Position numbers and translations under genes: made by a program | Assembly: GCF_000258495.1 (NCBI RefSeq) | Contig: NZ_AJLG01000017.1 | Coordinates: 1 to 42,067 of the forward strand | Length of the DNA stretch: 42,067 bases | Reading direction: 5' to 3' | Source: Pedobacter agri PB92 | GTDB lineage: Bacteria > Bacteroidota > Bacteroidia > Sphingobacteriales > Sphingobacteriaceae | The notes under the pieces: generated by a model | Told to the model about the DNA's origin: nothing | The model's input: the letters and a program-made list of their open reading frames with translations, nothing else | Databases searched by the model: none | Shown here: one piece after another, positions 8,397-17,503 of the stretch | Numbering within the stretch: position 1 is the stretch's first letter | Layout: each line of letters begins with the position of its first letter

Positions 8397-11300
8397 TTAA
8401 AATCCAAAGGTTACGCCTAATAAGAATGATGATGTGCTTGGATACGGACCCCTTCCATCAACTCCTAAAACGCCATCATCTGCTGGTTGACCTAAGCCTG
8501 TATCTTTCACAAAATCAGGATCGTTACCGGTATATTTTGTAAAGGTAGCCAGGTTTTGTCCCGTAATGTATGCTCTTAAATTGCGGATGTTTTTCGACTT
8601 AAGTTTGAAAGTGTATCCGAAAGTAACCTCATCAATTTTTAAGAAACTACCGTTCTCGATATAATAATCAGAGTACATGTAGGTATCATTGATTTGAGCA
8701 TACTTATCAAAAGCAGAGTTTAAAAGATTGGTACCAGAAACTTTATTTCCGTATGATAGTGCGGTTGTATTCAGAATCTGATAGTCGAACTTACCTCTTA
8801 AGAAAAGACGCAGATCGAATTGTTTGTAATTAAAGCTGTTGGTTAACGACAGGTAATATTTTGGAATGGCGTTTCCAATAACCGCTAAATCGGTTTGATC
8901 TCTAAAGAATGAGTTATTAATCTGGTCGTTTCTGATTGGTTGTCCGTTTCGGTTAAAGAATAACCATTTTCCATCGCCGGTGAAGCCCGCAAAACGTTTA
9001 CCCCAGAAATCGCCAATTTTACCACCTTCATAAATACGAATAGAGTTACCTAAATCGCCAAAACCGCCAATTGGAGCGGTAGATAAATAATCTCTTCTGT
9101 ACTCGCTATTCGAATAAGAATCTAATTTATTGCTGGTTGTACTTGCAGCCAGGTCGATATTGTATTTGAAATCTTTTCCGTCAACTGCTTTGTAACTTAA
9201 AGCCAACTCAATACCTTTCGCCGAAATTGAACCTACGTTGGTGTAAATAGAAGATCTTACAAATGGCGGTTGAGGAGAATCGTAGCTATCTAATAAATCT
9301 TTCGTTACACGTTTAAATAAATCCAATGATCCGGATAAACGGCTTGAAAACAAAGTAAAATCTAAACCTAAGTTAATTTCCTGTTTCTTTTCCCACCTTA
9401 AATCTGGGTTTGGATTGCTATTTGGGCCATAAGTTTCGCGGTACTGACCATCAGGATATAGATATACCCCTCCTGTTCCTAATGTTACCAATGAAGCATA
9501 GTTGGAAATACCGGAGTTACCGGTTTCTCCGTAGCCTAACCTCACTTTTAAGTTATTAACCCATTTTACGTTTTCCATGAATTTTTCTTCGGTAACGGTC
9601 CAGCCGGCAGAAACAGCCGGGAAGTTTGCCCATTTATTATTGGCACCGAAACGGGATGAACCCTCTCTACGTAAAATTGCCTGTAAATAATACCTGTTTT
9701 TGAAAGTGTAGTTTACCCTTCCAAAAAATGCGATTAACGTGTTATCATTTTTAAAACTTCCTAAAAAAGCCTTACCTGCCGCCAATTGGTTACCGGCATT
9801 TAAGTTATTTTCCTGGAACTGATCGTTTAAGAAACCAAGGTTACCGGCATTGAAACCTTCATTAACTTCATAACGATAACTGTAACCACCAATGGCCGTT
9901 AAACTATGGTCTTCACCAAAAGTTGTAGCATATTGTAAGGTTGGCTCAACGTTAAAATTTTGTTCTAATACTGTGGAGCGGGCGGCATAACCCCCATTTT
10001 TATAGATATCATTTTCTAAAGAATACTCTCCAAAAACCGAACGGTAAGATCCATCAACATAACTGTTTCTTTGAACGGCACCAAAAACTGAAGCTTTGAA
10101 ACCTTTAAAAATTTCATATTCAGCTTTAGCATCAATTGAGCTGGTTTGTTGCTGGCGTTTATTGGTTTCTTGCTCTAATCTTGCAATTTCATTTGTTGCA
10201 TTTGGATCAAAGAACCAGCTTCCATCTGGGTTATAATAAGATTGTGTAGGATTTCTGGTGAGCTGATTTTCCCAGCCACCGCCACCTAATAAATCGCCTT
10301 TATTAAAATTGGTTGATAAGTTTACCTGTGTGAACAATTTATCATCTAATCCTTTAGAATTGAGGTTTAACCTGATACCATATTCTGTACGGCGGTTATT
10401 TTTTGCAAAACCCTGCAAATCACGGTAGTTGATACTGGCTCTGTAACTTGTTTTTTCTGAACCGCCAGACATTGAAAGGTTGTGATTTTGACTTAAGTTA
10501 CCGTGATTGACCAAATCATCAAAAGGATCGAGTGAAGCACCATAGTCTTGACGATCAAACTGACCGCTACGGATTTTTTCTCTAAACTCATCTACGGTTA
10601 AAAAGTCTGGGCGCTGATATAAGTATTCTTTACGCAGATACCCGGAATAATCAAAACGGGCTGGACCAGCTTTACCTTTTTTGGTGGTGACTAAAATTAC
10701 CCCTGCATTGGCTCTGGTTCCATAAATTGCTGCACCTGATCCATCTTTTAACACACTAAAGGAAGCAATATCATCCTGCTGTAAAAGGTCCAAGTTTCCT
10801 CCGGGAATACCATCAATTACAATTAACGGGCTTTGACTACCTGTTACCGAAGTTACTCCACGTAATTGGATACCAACGCCAGAATTGGGGTTTGAACCGC
10901 CCGTTCGCGTAATCTGCAAACCAGCCACCTTTCCCTGCAATAAATCAAGTGGGTTTCGCGATCCGCTTTGCCTGAACTGAGAAGTATCTACCGTTGCAAT
11001 GGCTGATGTTACCTCTTTGGCTTTTAACGTACCGTAACCAACTACCACCACTTCATCTAACTTTTGCGAAGCTGATGGAACGAGGTTAATGGTCAAGGGT
11101 GCAGCACCGTTCCCGGCTGGTACTGATCTGCTTTGGTAACCAATGTAACTGAAAACCAAAACATCGGTCGGAGCAGTTACCGTGATACTGAAACGTCCGT
11201 TTTCCTGGGTAACAGAACCACCTGTTTTACCCTGAATTTTAATTCCGACACCAGGCAATCCGATTTTCTTTTCATCTAAAACTACACCGGTGATCGTTTT

Positions 11301-11573
11301 TTGTCCGGCAGCATTAGCTGGAGCTGTTGCAGGACCATCTTTTGGTGGTGCTGAAGGTACAGGGCTTGCACCACCAAGCGGATTTACCGGAACTTTAACT
11401 GAATCGGCAGGTTTGGCGACAGGAACTTTTTTCGTAGTGTCTCTTTTTGTGGTGTCTTGCTGAAAATAATAATTGAAACTCCTGGTTTCTTTCATTGATT
11501 TAGCAAACAACTGGGGGCTTGAAATTAGGAACAGGCATAGGAATCCCGTAATCCTGAGTAGAATGTTTTTCAT
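8397..11573 (-). CDS. SusC/RagA-family TonB-linked outer membrane receptor
   Basis: A complete SusC-like importer of 1058 residues. I prefer the ATG at 11573, which opens a clean signal peptide (MKNILLRITGFLCLFLISSP), over a GTG two codons upstream. Between the signal peptide and the regulatory-like domain lies an unusual segment of about 65 residues rich in Lys, Thr, Pro and Ala (TTKRDTTKKVPVAKPADSVK, then SAPPKDGPATAPANAAG). Then follow the carboxypeptidase-regulatory-like domain (about 92-170), LDEVVVVGYGTLKAKEVTSA, the plug (GVGIQLRGVTSVTGSQSPLI, VLKDGSGAAIYGTRANAGVI) and the barrel, ending in LLGVTFGF. The partner SusD follows 10 bp downstream but is frameshifted. No enzyme gene sits beside the pair, so the substrate is unknown. 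Confidence 0.95.
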   Translation of the reverse strand: MKNILLRITGFLCLFLISSPQLFAKSMKETRSFNYYFQQDTTKRDTTKKVPVAKPADSVKVPVNPLGGASPVPSAPPKDGPATAPANAAGQKTITGVVLDEKKIGLPGVGIKIQGKTGGSVTQENGRFSITVTAPTDVLVFSYIGYQSRSVPAGNGAAPLTINLVPSASQKLDEVVVVGYGTLKAKEVTSAIATVDTSQFRQSGSRNPLDLLQGKVAGLQITRTGGSNPNSGVGIQLRGVTSVTGSQSPLIVIDGIPGGNLDLLQQDDIASFSVLKDGSGAAIYGTRANAGVILVTTKKGKAGPARFDYSGYLRKEYLYQRPDFLTVDEFREKIRSGQFDRQDYGASLDPFDDLVNHGNLSQNHNLSMSGGSEKTSYRASINYRDLQGFAKNNRRTEYGIRLNLNSKGLDDKLFTQVNLSTNFNKGDLLGGGGWENQLTRNPTQSYYNPDGSWFFDPNATNEIARLEQETNKRQQQTSSIDAKAEYEIFKGFKASVFGAVQRNSYVDGSYRSVFGEYSLENDIYKNGGYAARSTVLEQNFNVEPTLQYATTFGEDHSLTAIGGYSYRYEVNEGFNAGNLGFLNDQFQENNLNAGNQLAAGKAFLGSFKNDNTLIAFFGRVNYTFKNRYYLQAILRREGSSRFGANNKWANFPAVSAGWTVTEEKFMENVKWVNNLKVRLGYGETGNSGISNYASLVTLGTGGVYLYPDGQYRETYGPNSNPNPDLRWEKKQEINLGLDFTLFSSRLSGSLDLFKRVTKDLLDSYDSPQPPFVRSSIYTNVGSISAKGIELALSYKAVDGKDFKYNIDLAASTTSNKLDSYSNSEYRRDYLSTAPIGGFGDLGNSIRIYEGGKIGDFWGKRFAGFTGDGKWLFFNRNGQPIRNDQINNSFFRDQTDLAVIGNAIPKYYLSLTNSFNYKQFDLRLFLRGKFDYQILNTTALSYGNKVSGTNLLNSAFDKYAQINDTYMYSDYYIENGSFLKIDEVTFGYTFKLKSKNIRNLRAYITGQNLATFTKYTGNDPDFVKDTGLGQPADDGVLGVDGRGPYPSTSSFLLGVTFGF

Positions 11574-11675
11574 TGGCACTCATTAGTTTAGTTTATAATT
11601 AGTTACGCTGTGCGGTCTAATAATTCGCTTAATTAATGAGAACGTGAAGAATTAATTAGGGAAGAATATAATTAC

Positions 11676-11690
11676 GCAAAACGATTTAGT
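11676..11690. promoter_or_regulatory. Possible weak LacI-type operator
   Basis: GCAAAACGATTTAG matches 11 of 14 positions of the perfect palindrome at 5451-5464, keeping the AAAACG half. It lies about 100 bp upstream of the susC start at 11573. It could let the LacI protein encoded at 5540-6541 also act on this receptor pair, but one degenerate site in AT-rich DNA is weak evidence. Confidence 0.25.
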
Positions 11691-11746
11691 AACGCAGAAA
11701 CGCCTCATTTGTTTTGAAAAAATTTAAAAAGTTTTTATTGGAGAGA

Positions 11747-12856
11747 TTATTTGCCAGCCGAATACTGGTAAATTAGTTTTGCTGTTTTTTCAGATGCGCC
11801 GGGCTTCCCCATTAATAAAAGTAAATCCTCGTAATTACTAAGCATGGTTTTTCGTCCCTCACCTGAAACTATTGCCTGAAGTTCTTCGCTTAATTTCTTT
11901 GAATTAAAATCCTCCTGAATAAGCTCTGTAACAATTTTTTTATCGACGATCAGATTGACCAGTGAAATGAACTTAATTTTCACCAACATCCTCGCGATAG
12001 CAATAGAAATGGCCCCACCGCGATAAACCACCACTTGCGGAACCTTGAATAAAGCCGTTTCTAATGTTGCAGTTCCCGAAGCCACTACTGCAGTGTGAGC
12101 GTGATGAAGTAGATTGTAAGTATTACTAAATAAAAGAGTGACTTTTTTGTCTTTTATAAATTGATGATAATATGCCTGATCAAATGTTGGTGCAGCAGCA
12201 ATTGCAAATTGATAATCCGGGAACTGATCAGTAATGCTTAACATGACGGGCAGCAACCGCTCTATTTCCTGCCTTCTGCTGCCAGGTAGTAGGGCGATAA
12301 TTTTTTTGTCGCTTAAATTGTGATTTGTTAAAAATTGAGGATCAGGTGAAAATGCTGCTTGCTCATCCAAAAGTGGATTTCCAACATAATCCACGTCCAT
12401 GCCCCACTTCTTGTAAAAATCTACCTCAAATGGAAGGATGCAAAACATGTGATCAACAACCTTTTTAATTTTTAACACACGCTTTTGGTTCCATGCCCAA
12501 ATTTTCGGAGAGATGTAATAGCAAACCTTGATATTATTTTCTTTTGCAAATTCAGCAATTTTTAAATTGAAACCAGGAAAATCGATCAGGATCAGCACAT
12601 CTGGTTTCCAGCTCAAAATATCTTCCTTGCATTTTTTAAGATTTTTGAAGATCGTTCTTAGATTTAGTACTACCTCGGTAAAACCCATGAAAGCCATATC
12701 GGCATAGTGTTTTACCAATTCACCACCTTCAGCCTGCATTTTATCGCCACCAAAATAACGGAACACGGGATCACGATCTTCCAGCTTTAAAGCTTTCATT
12801 AAATTTGCACCGTGTAAATCGCCTGATGCTTCTCCGGCTACGAGGTAGTATTTCAT
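11747..12856 (-). CDS. lpxB: Lipid-A-disaccharide synthase
   Basis: A GT19 glycosyltransferase of 369 residues, the normal length. It joins UDP-2,3-diacylglucosamine and lipid X into the lipid A disaccharide at the inner face of the cytoplasmic membrane, a step of lipopolysaccharide synthesis. Family signatures are clear: YLVAGEASGDLHGANLMKAL at the start, YISPKIWAWNQKR in the middle, LLPGSRRQEI at the start of the second Rossmann half, and VASGTATLETALFKVPQVV at the donor site. It is the last gene of the surE - small membrane protein - lpxB group on the minus strand. The surE-lpxB association is common in Bacteroidota. The 28-bp inverted repeat in the gap before it could make a strong RNA hairpin that tunes its expression. 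Confidence 0.97.
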   Translation of the reverse strand: MKYYLVAGEASGDLHGANLMKALKLEDRDPVFRYFGGDKMQAEGGELVKHYADMAFMGFTEVVLNLRTIFKNLKKCKEDILSWKPDVLILIDFPGFNLKIAEFAKENNIKVCYYISPKIWAWNQKRVLKIKKVVDHMFCILPFEVDFYKKWGMDVDYVGNPLLDEQAAFSPDPQFLTNHNLSDKKIIALLPGSRRQEIERLLPVMLSITDQFPDYQFAIAAAPTFDQAYYHQFIKDKKVTLLFSNTYNLLHHAHTAVVASGTATLETALFKVPQVVVYRGGAISIAIARMLVKIKFISLVNLIVDKKIVTELIQEDFNSKKLSEELQAIVSGEGRKTMLSNYEDLLLLMGKPGASEKTAKLIYQYSAGK

Positions 12857-12873
12857 TGGAGTAACTCACTTAT

Positions 12874-12944
12874 CGTCATTGCGAGGTACGAAGCAATCTT
12901 AAATCGGATGTCTAAATAAGATTGCTTCGTACCTCGCAATGACG
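12874..12944. repeat. 28-bp perfect inverted repeat (REP-like palindrome)
   Basis: The arms at 12874-12901 and 12917-12944 are exact reverse complements around a 15-bp spacer. The left arm begins CGTCATTGCGAGGTACGAAG. It fits tightly between the stop of the 90-residue gene (12954) and the lpxB start (12856). From general knowledge, palindromes containing GTCATTGCGAGG are frequent intergenic repeats in many genomes and are often called REP or REP-like elements. In the transcript it would form a long stem that could stabilise upstream mRNA or attenuate lpxB. Confidence 0.9.
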
Positions 12945-12953
12945 GTTATAATG

Positions 12954-13226
12954 TTAAAAAACTTTATAGGCGAAAAAAATGAAGGCACACAAAAATGTGG
13001 CGGCTAAAATTCCCCGACCAATATTTAATTTATTGTATTTGAAAAAGTGTTGCATCACATAAGCGTTAACTGCTATGCCACCGATGTATAATAAATCGGC
13101 TTTTGCTAACGATGCGACATGATGAATGATGTACCAGGCGATGGAACATAAAATTGCAGGGATCATCAGTCCGATACCTAATCCGATCCATACCGAATCG
13201 TTCAGTTTTCTTAGCTTTTCGTTCAT
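12954..13226 (-). CDS. Small integral membrane protein of unknown function
   Basis: A 90-residue protein with three likely membrane helices: VWIGLGIGLMIPAILCSIAW, LLYIGGIAVNAYVMQHFF and GILAATFLCAFIFFAYKVF. Short charged pieces (MNEKLRKLND, KYNKLN) would lie outside the membrane. I do not recognise a named family or any catalytic motif. It starts 9 bp after the surE stop and lies upstream of lpxB, so the three genes are probably co-transcribed. This suggests, without proof, a link to the envelope. Start: ATG at 13226. Three hydrophobic stretches make chance coding unlikely. Confidence 0.8.
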   Translation of the reverse strand: MNEKLRKLNDSVWIGLGIGLMIPAILCSIAWYIIHHVASLAKADLLYIGGIAVNAYVMQHFFKYNKLNIGRGILAATFLCAFIFFAYKVF

Positions 13227-13235
13227 CGCTGAAAA

Positions 13236-14081
13236 CTAGCCCAGATTAATCCCGTCAGGGGCGGAAATGGTCGTTTTGCCTTGATCAGATTTCAATTGAT
13301 CAGCACCTGTAAAATTCCATCCGTTTAAAGTTTGAATGGCGTGGTGTGCCGTTAAATCAAACTGAACCGGAACAACTGAAACATACCCGTGTTCCAACGC
13401 CCAAACATCGGTATCTTCGCCTTTATCAAAGTTCTCAAAAACTCCGGTTAACCAATAATAAGGACGTTTGTACGGATCAACGCGTTCTTCGAATTCTTCC
13501 ATCCATTTTGCATTTGCCTGGCGGCAGATTTTCACGCCTTTCAATTGATCACCTTTTGGAAAATTCACATTGAGCAAAACACCTTCCGGCAAGCCATTTT
13601 CCAGCACCTGTAAACAAATATCTTTGATGTATTTTTTGGTATGACTAAAATCTGCATCAGCTGCAAAATCATCCATGGAGAAACCAATAGATGGAATTTT
13701 TTCAATAGCTCCTTCCACTGCTGCCGACATAGTGCCAGAATACAAAACGTTAATTGAATTATTTAAACCATGATTGATTCCAGATACACATAAATCAGGT
13801 TTTTGGCCTTTGAATATTTTATTAACGCCAAGTTTAACGCAATCAACCGGCGTTCCACTGCATTTATACATTTCCACGCCGTTGTAAAGGTCAACTTTAT
13901 CAAACCGGATTGGCTTGCCAATCGTAATCGCATGCCCCATCCCGCTTTGCGGACTATCTGGTGCCACCACAACTACATTACCAATTTCCTGCATTACTTC
14001 CATCAGGTTTTTTATTCCTGTAGCAGTAATTCCGTCATCGTTAACAACTAAAATATTTGGTTTTGCCCTGTGCTTTGTCAT
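13236..14081 (-). CDS. surE: 5'/3'-nucleotidase SurE
   Basis: A metal-dependent nucleoside monophosphatase that acts on 5'- and 3'-nucleotides in the cytoplasm. I choose the ATG at 14081 (MTKHRAKPNILVVNDDGITA), giving 281 residues. A longer frame back to a TTG at 14117 adds 12 residues with no family counterpart. Metal-site and family motifs: NDDG with Asp15-Asp16, SPQSGMGHAIT, CSGTPVDCVKLG and VSGINHGLNNSINVLYSGTM. The length is slightly above the usual 250 or so, with a short tail (DQLKSDQGKTTISAPDGI) after the conserved HHAIQTLNGW region. It is the first gene of the small minus-strand cluster ending in lpxB and is divergent from the M16 peptidase gene. Confidence 0.96.
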   Translation of the reverse strand: MTKHRAKPNILVVNDDGITATGIKNLMEVMQEIGNVVVVAPDSPQSGMGHAITIGKPIRFDKVDLYNGVEMYKCSGTPVDCVKLGVNKIFKGQKPDLCVSGINHGLNNSINVLYSGTMSAAVEGAIEKIPSIGFSMDDFAADADFSHTKKYIKDICLQVLENGLPEGVLLNVNFPKGDQLKGVKICRQANAKWMEEFEERVDPYKRPYYWLTGVFENFDKGEDTDVWALEHGYVSVVPVQFDLTAHHAIQTLNGWNFTGADQLKSDQGKTTISAPDGINLG

Positions 14082-14207
14082 GTCGGTAAAAATACAGAAT
14101 ATAAAATCAAGGCACAATAACGCATAGTTTTATCTGCTAAAATGATTTATTACTACATGATTAGTTAGAAAATTCTTAAAGCATTTCATTCCATGATTGA
14201 AACCATA

Positions 14208-14215
14208 TATATTTG
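14208..14215 (+). promoter_or_regulatory. Possible -7 box for the M16 peptidase gene
   Basis: TATATTTG fits the Bacteroidota -7 consensus TAnnTTTG and lies about 85 bp upstream of the ATG at 14300. I find no good TTTG -33 box at the right distance, so this is tentative. Confidence 0.35.
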
Positions 14216-14299
14216 GATAAATAACTTATTAACTGACTGCTGTAATTGGTTTACAGTAACCAAATGCTCCAATCACAATCATAAACCAAAATCAAATAA

Positions 14300-17233
14300 A
14301 TGAAAATCAAACTATTTACGTTAGCTTGTTTTCTTGTTGCAAGTTCGGGCGTGAAAGCTCAAACTGCGTACCAATGGAAAACAGGTAATTCTGGTGGCTA
14401 CCCTTATAAGTATGTAACCAACGACCCTACAAAATCGCGTTTCTATACGCTGAAAAACGGATTGACCGTAATTTTATCGCAAAATAATAAGGAGCCGAAC
14501 ATTACTTACAAAATGGCAGTAAGAGCGGGTAGTAATACCGATCCGAGAACCAACACGGGTTTGGCCCATTACTTAGAGCACCTTTTGTTTAAGGGTACTG
14601 ATAAGTTTGGAACTTTAAACTATGCTAAAGAAAAACCATTATTAGATAAAATAGAGGCACTTTACGAAACTTATAATAAAACTACCGACCCAGCCAAACG
14701 TAAAGAAATTTACAAAGAGATTGATAAAGTTTCTGGCGAGGCATCTGAATATTCAATTGCAAATGAATATGATAAGATGATGAAATCGATTGGTAGCAAT
14801 TCAACCAACGCCCATACATCAGTTGAAGAAACTGTTTATGAGGAAGATTTGCCATCAAATGCAATAGATAAGTTTTTGTCACTTCAGGCGGAACGCTTCC
14901 GTGCTCCGGTTTTCCGTATTTTCCATACAGAATTAGAAGCTGTTTATGAAGAGAAAAACATTGGAATGGACAATGATGGACGTAAAATGTATGAGAAAAT
15001 GCTTTATTCATTATTTCCAACACATAATTACGGTCAACAAACTACCATTGGTACCATCGAGCATTTGAAAAACCCATCACTGGTTGAAATCAGAAAATAT
15101 TACAACAAATATTATGTGCCAAATAATATGGCCTTAATTATGTCGGGTGATATTAACTACGATGATTTAATCAAAAAAATCGACAAGAATTTCTCATACA
15201 TGGCTTCGAAGCCACTGGCATTGTACAACCCGGCACCTGAAAAACCATTAACTCAGGTTCAAAAGGTTAATATTTATGGTCCAAGTGCCGAAAGTCTTTA
15301 TGTAGCTTATCGTGGTTTTGCACAAAATAGCCGCCAGAGTTTATTGCTTGATCTGATTGGCAGCATCTTATCAAACGGTAAAGCAGGTTTAATGGATATC
15401 AACATTAATAAACAACAAAAAATGTTGAGGGCTGGAGCGGGTTATAATCAAATGAAGGATTATGGAATCTTTATTTTGTCTGGATCGCCTAAAGCAGGAC
15501 AAAGTTTAGAAGACGCACAAAAACTATTATTAGAACAAGTTGATTTGCTTAAAAAAGGTGAATTCGACGAAAGTTTAATAAAAGCAACTGTTGCCAATAT
15601 CAAATTAGCAGAACTTCAGGGCTATGATAACAATGATGTTCGTGCCAACGCAACCATGGATGCTTTCATTCAAAATCGTGGTACCGAGTGGGACAAAACT
15701 TTAGCTGCAACCGATGCGATGGCAAAAGTAACGAAGAAAGAAATTGTAGATTTTGCCAATCAGTTTTTCATCAATAATTATGTATCCATCTTAAAACATA
15801 AAGGTGAAGATAAGAGCATTATCAAAGTTGAAAAACCAACCATCACCGCAGTAAAAACCAATGCTAATGAGGTTTCCCCTTTCACCAAAACCATTATCAG
15901 TTCTCCTGTAAAACCAATTGCACCAAAGTTTTTAGATTATCAAAAAGATTTGAATTTTGGTAAAGCTGGTATTGCAGATGTGATTACCGTTCAGAATACA
16001 GAAAATGGTATATTTCGCATGAGCTACCGTTTTGATATGGGTTCTTACAATTACAAATTATTGCCATATGCATCGCAATATTTAGCATTTTTAAGTACAG
16101 ATAAATATTCTGCGGAAGACATTAGTAAAGCATTTTATAATCTTGCCTGCAGCTATAACATTAATGTAGGCACCGAAATCACAACCGTTTCTCTAAGTGG
16201 TTTACAAGAGAATTTTGATAAAGCAGTAGTGTTGTTAGAAGACGTGCTTGCAAACTGCAAGCCAAATGAAAAAGCTTTGGAAGATTTAAAAGGTCGCTTA
16301 TTGAAATCGAGAGAAAATGCAAAATTAAACAAAGCTTCTATTTTAGGAGGTTTAATGAGTTATGCTCAATACGGCTCGGATAACCCTTTCAATTACGGAT
16401 TAAGCAATGATGAAATCAAAAACATGAAATCTTCTGATTTAATTTACTTGTTGCATAACTTAACCAATTATAAGCACACCATCACTTATTTTGGCCCGAA
16501 AACGTTACCTGCATTTTCTGCTGATATTACCAAAGTTCATGCATTAGCTAAAGAATTTACGCCTGCAGCACCAATGAAGAAGTTTGTGTACACCAAAACC
16601 GATTCTAACAAAGTCTACTTTGCAGATTATGATATGGTGCAGGCTGAAATCCGCTGGGTACGTAATTCTGGATTATATGATCCGGCAAATGCGGCAAAAA
16701 TTGGCTTATTCAATAATTACTTTGGTGGTGGCATGGGTTCTATCGTGTTTCAAACCATCCGTGAATCTAAAGCTTTAGCTTATTCTACTTTTGCAGTTTA
16801 TTCTTCGCCAAACAGCAAAGAAAAAGAAAATACGATGATTGCTTACGTAGGTACGCAAGCTGATAAAATGAACGAGGCTGTAGCAGGAATGAACGAGTTG
16901 TTGACGGTATTACCAGAGTCTGATAAATCATTTGATCTTTCTAAAAGTAATTCCTTGAATGGAATTGAAACGACAAGAATCACAAAAGACGGTATCATTT
17001 ACACATATTTAGCTGATCAGAAATTAGGTTTCGATCATGATTCAAGAATTGATGAGTATGCAGCTTTAAAGCCGTTAACTTTCGCTGACGTTAAATCATT
17101 CCATAATGGTAATATTTCTGGTAAACCATATAGTTATTGCGTTGTGGCTTCAGAGAAAAAAATCAACCTTGCAGATTTAGCTAAATTTGGCGCTGTTACC
17201 AAACTAAATTTAGAGCAGATTTTTGGATACTAA
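14300..17233 (+). CDS. Secreted M16-family zinc metallopeptidase (pitrilysin type)
   Basis: A 977-residue periplasmic or outer-envelope peptidase that degrades peptides inside a closing clamshell of two halves. A signal peptide ends at about residue 21 (SSGVKAQ). The inverted zinc motif HxxEH is at residues 90-94 (HYLEH), with the third ligand probably Glu217 in ELEAVYEEKN. The gap between these is longer than in pitrilysin because of a charged helical insertion of about 40 residues (around 112-150). The second half has no HxxEH but keeps the substrate-binding Arg/Tyr pattern (RESKALAYSTFAVY, about 830), as expected. It stands alone, divergent from surE, and is closed by a strong terminator. 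Both halves in one chain indicate a monomeric enzyme. Confidence 0.95.
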   Translation: MKIKLFTLACFLVASSGVKAQTAYQWKTGNSGGYPYKYVTNDPTKSRFYTLKNGLTVILSQNNKEPNITYKMAVRAGSNTDPRTNTGLAHYLEHLLFKGTDKFGTLNYAKEKPLLDKIEALYETYNKTTDPAKRKEIYKEIDKVSGEASEYSIANEYDKMMKSIGSNSTNAHTSVEETVYEEDLPSNAIDKFLSLQAERFRAPVFRIFHTELEAVYEEKNIGMDNDGRKMYEKMLYSLFPTHNYGQQTTIGTIEHLKNPSLVEIRKYYNKYYVPNNMALIMSGDINYDDLIKKIDKNFSYMASKPLALYNPAPEKPLTQVQKVNIYGPSAESLYVAYRGFAQNSRQSLLLDLIGSILSNGKAGLMDININKQQKMLRAGAGYNQMKDYGIFILSGSPKAGQSLEDAQKLLLEQVDLLKKGEFDESLIKATVANIKLAELQGYDNNDVRANATMDAFIQNRGTEWDKTLAATDAMAKVTKKEIVDFANQFFINNYVSILKHKGEDKSIIKVEKPTITAVKTNANEVSPFTKTIISSPVKPIAPKFLDYQKDLNFGKAGIADVITVQNTENGIFRMSYRFDMGSYNYKLLPYASQYLAFLSTDKYSAEDISKAFYNLACSYNINVGTEITTVSLSGLQENFDKAVVLLEDVLANCKPNEKALEDLKGRLLKSRENAKLNKASILGGLMSYAQYGSDNPFNYGLSNDEIKNMKSSDLIYLLHNLTNYKHTITYFGPKTLPAFSADITKVHALAKEFTPAAPMKKFVYTKTDSNKVYFADYDMVQAEIRWVRNSGLYDPANAAKIGLFNNYFGGGMGSIVFQTIRESKALAYSTFAVYSSPNSKEKENTMIAYVGTQADKMNEAVAGMNELLTVLPESDKSFDLSKSNSLNGIETTRITKDGIIYTYLADQKLGFDHDSRIDEYAALKPLTFADVKSFHNGNISGKPYSYCVVASEKKINLADLAKFGAVTKLNLEQIFGY

Positions 17234-17285
17234 GAGAAAGCTTAAAGCAGAAAGACCAAAAATTAAGGCAAAGCCTAGTAAATAG

Positions 17286-17322
17286 AAAAGTGTTCCGGTT
17301 TAAACCCGGAACACTTTTTTTT
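17286..17322 (+). terminator. Rho-independent terminator after the M16 peptidase gene
   Basis: A perfect 10-bp stem, AGTGTTCCGG / CCGGAACACT, with a 7-base loop and extra A-T pairs, followed by a run of eight T. It lies about 55 bp after the stop codon at 17233 and is a textbook intrinsic terminator. Confidence 0.92.
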
Positions 17323-17503
17323 ATGCTGTAATATTTTTATATGCTTTATTATTAATTAGAAAAGGAACGTTCATAATTTCATGGCGGTCTTCAGCCCCGC
17401 CATTCGCTATAGCCCTCATTGAAAAAATTTCGGGGCGGCCGCTACTGTCGGGTTTAAGAAGAAAGGCCGTGTAATAAATGTACAGGCACTAACTTCTGTA
17501 AAC
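17323..17503. other. Gene-free gap between convergent genes, with a GC-rich patch
   Basis: The 326-bp gap between the peptidase gene and the PUL end holds two terminators and, between them, this stretch without a credible gene. Bases from about 17380 to 17470 are much richer in G and C than the surroundings (CAGCCCCGCC, CGGGGCGGCCGC). GCCCCG and CGGGGC can pair. I see only a 13-codon frame here (ATG at 17381) with no sign of translation. It may be a remnant or a copy of a dispersed repeat. Confidence 0.5.

Noticed and set aside
12874..12944. CRISPR repeat or rho-independent terminator
   Set aside because: There are only two arms in inverted order, no array of spacers, and no T run after the stem.
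17381..17422. 13-codon peptide gene in the GC-rich patch
   Set aside because: It is too short, has no promoter or leader context, and nothing in the neighbourhood supports translation.
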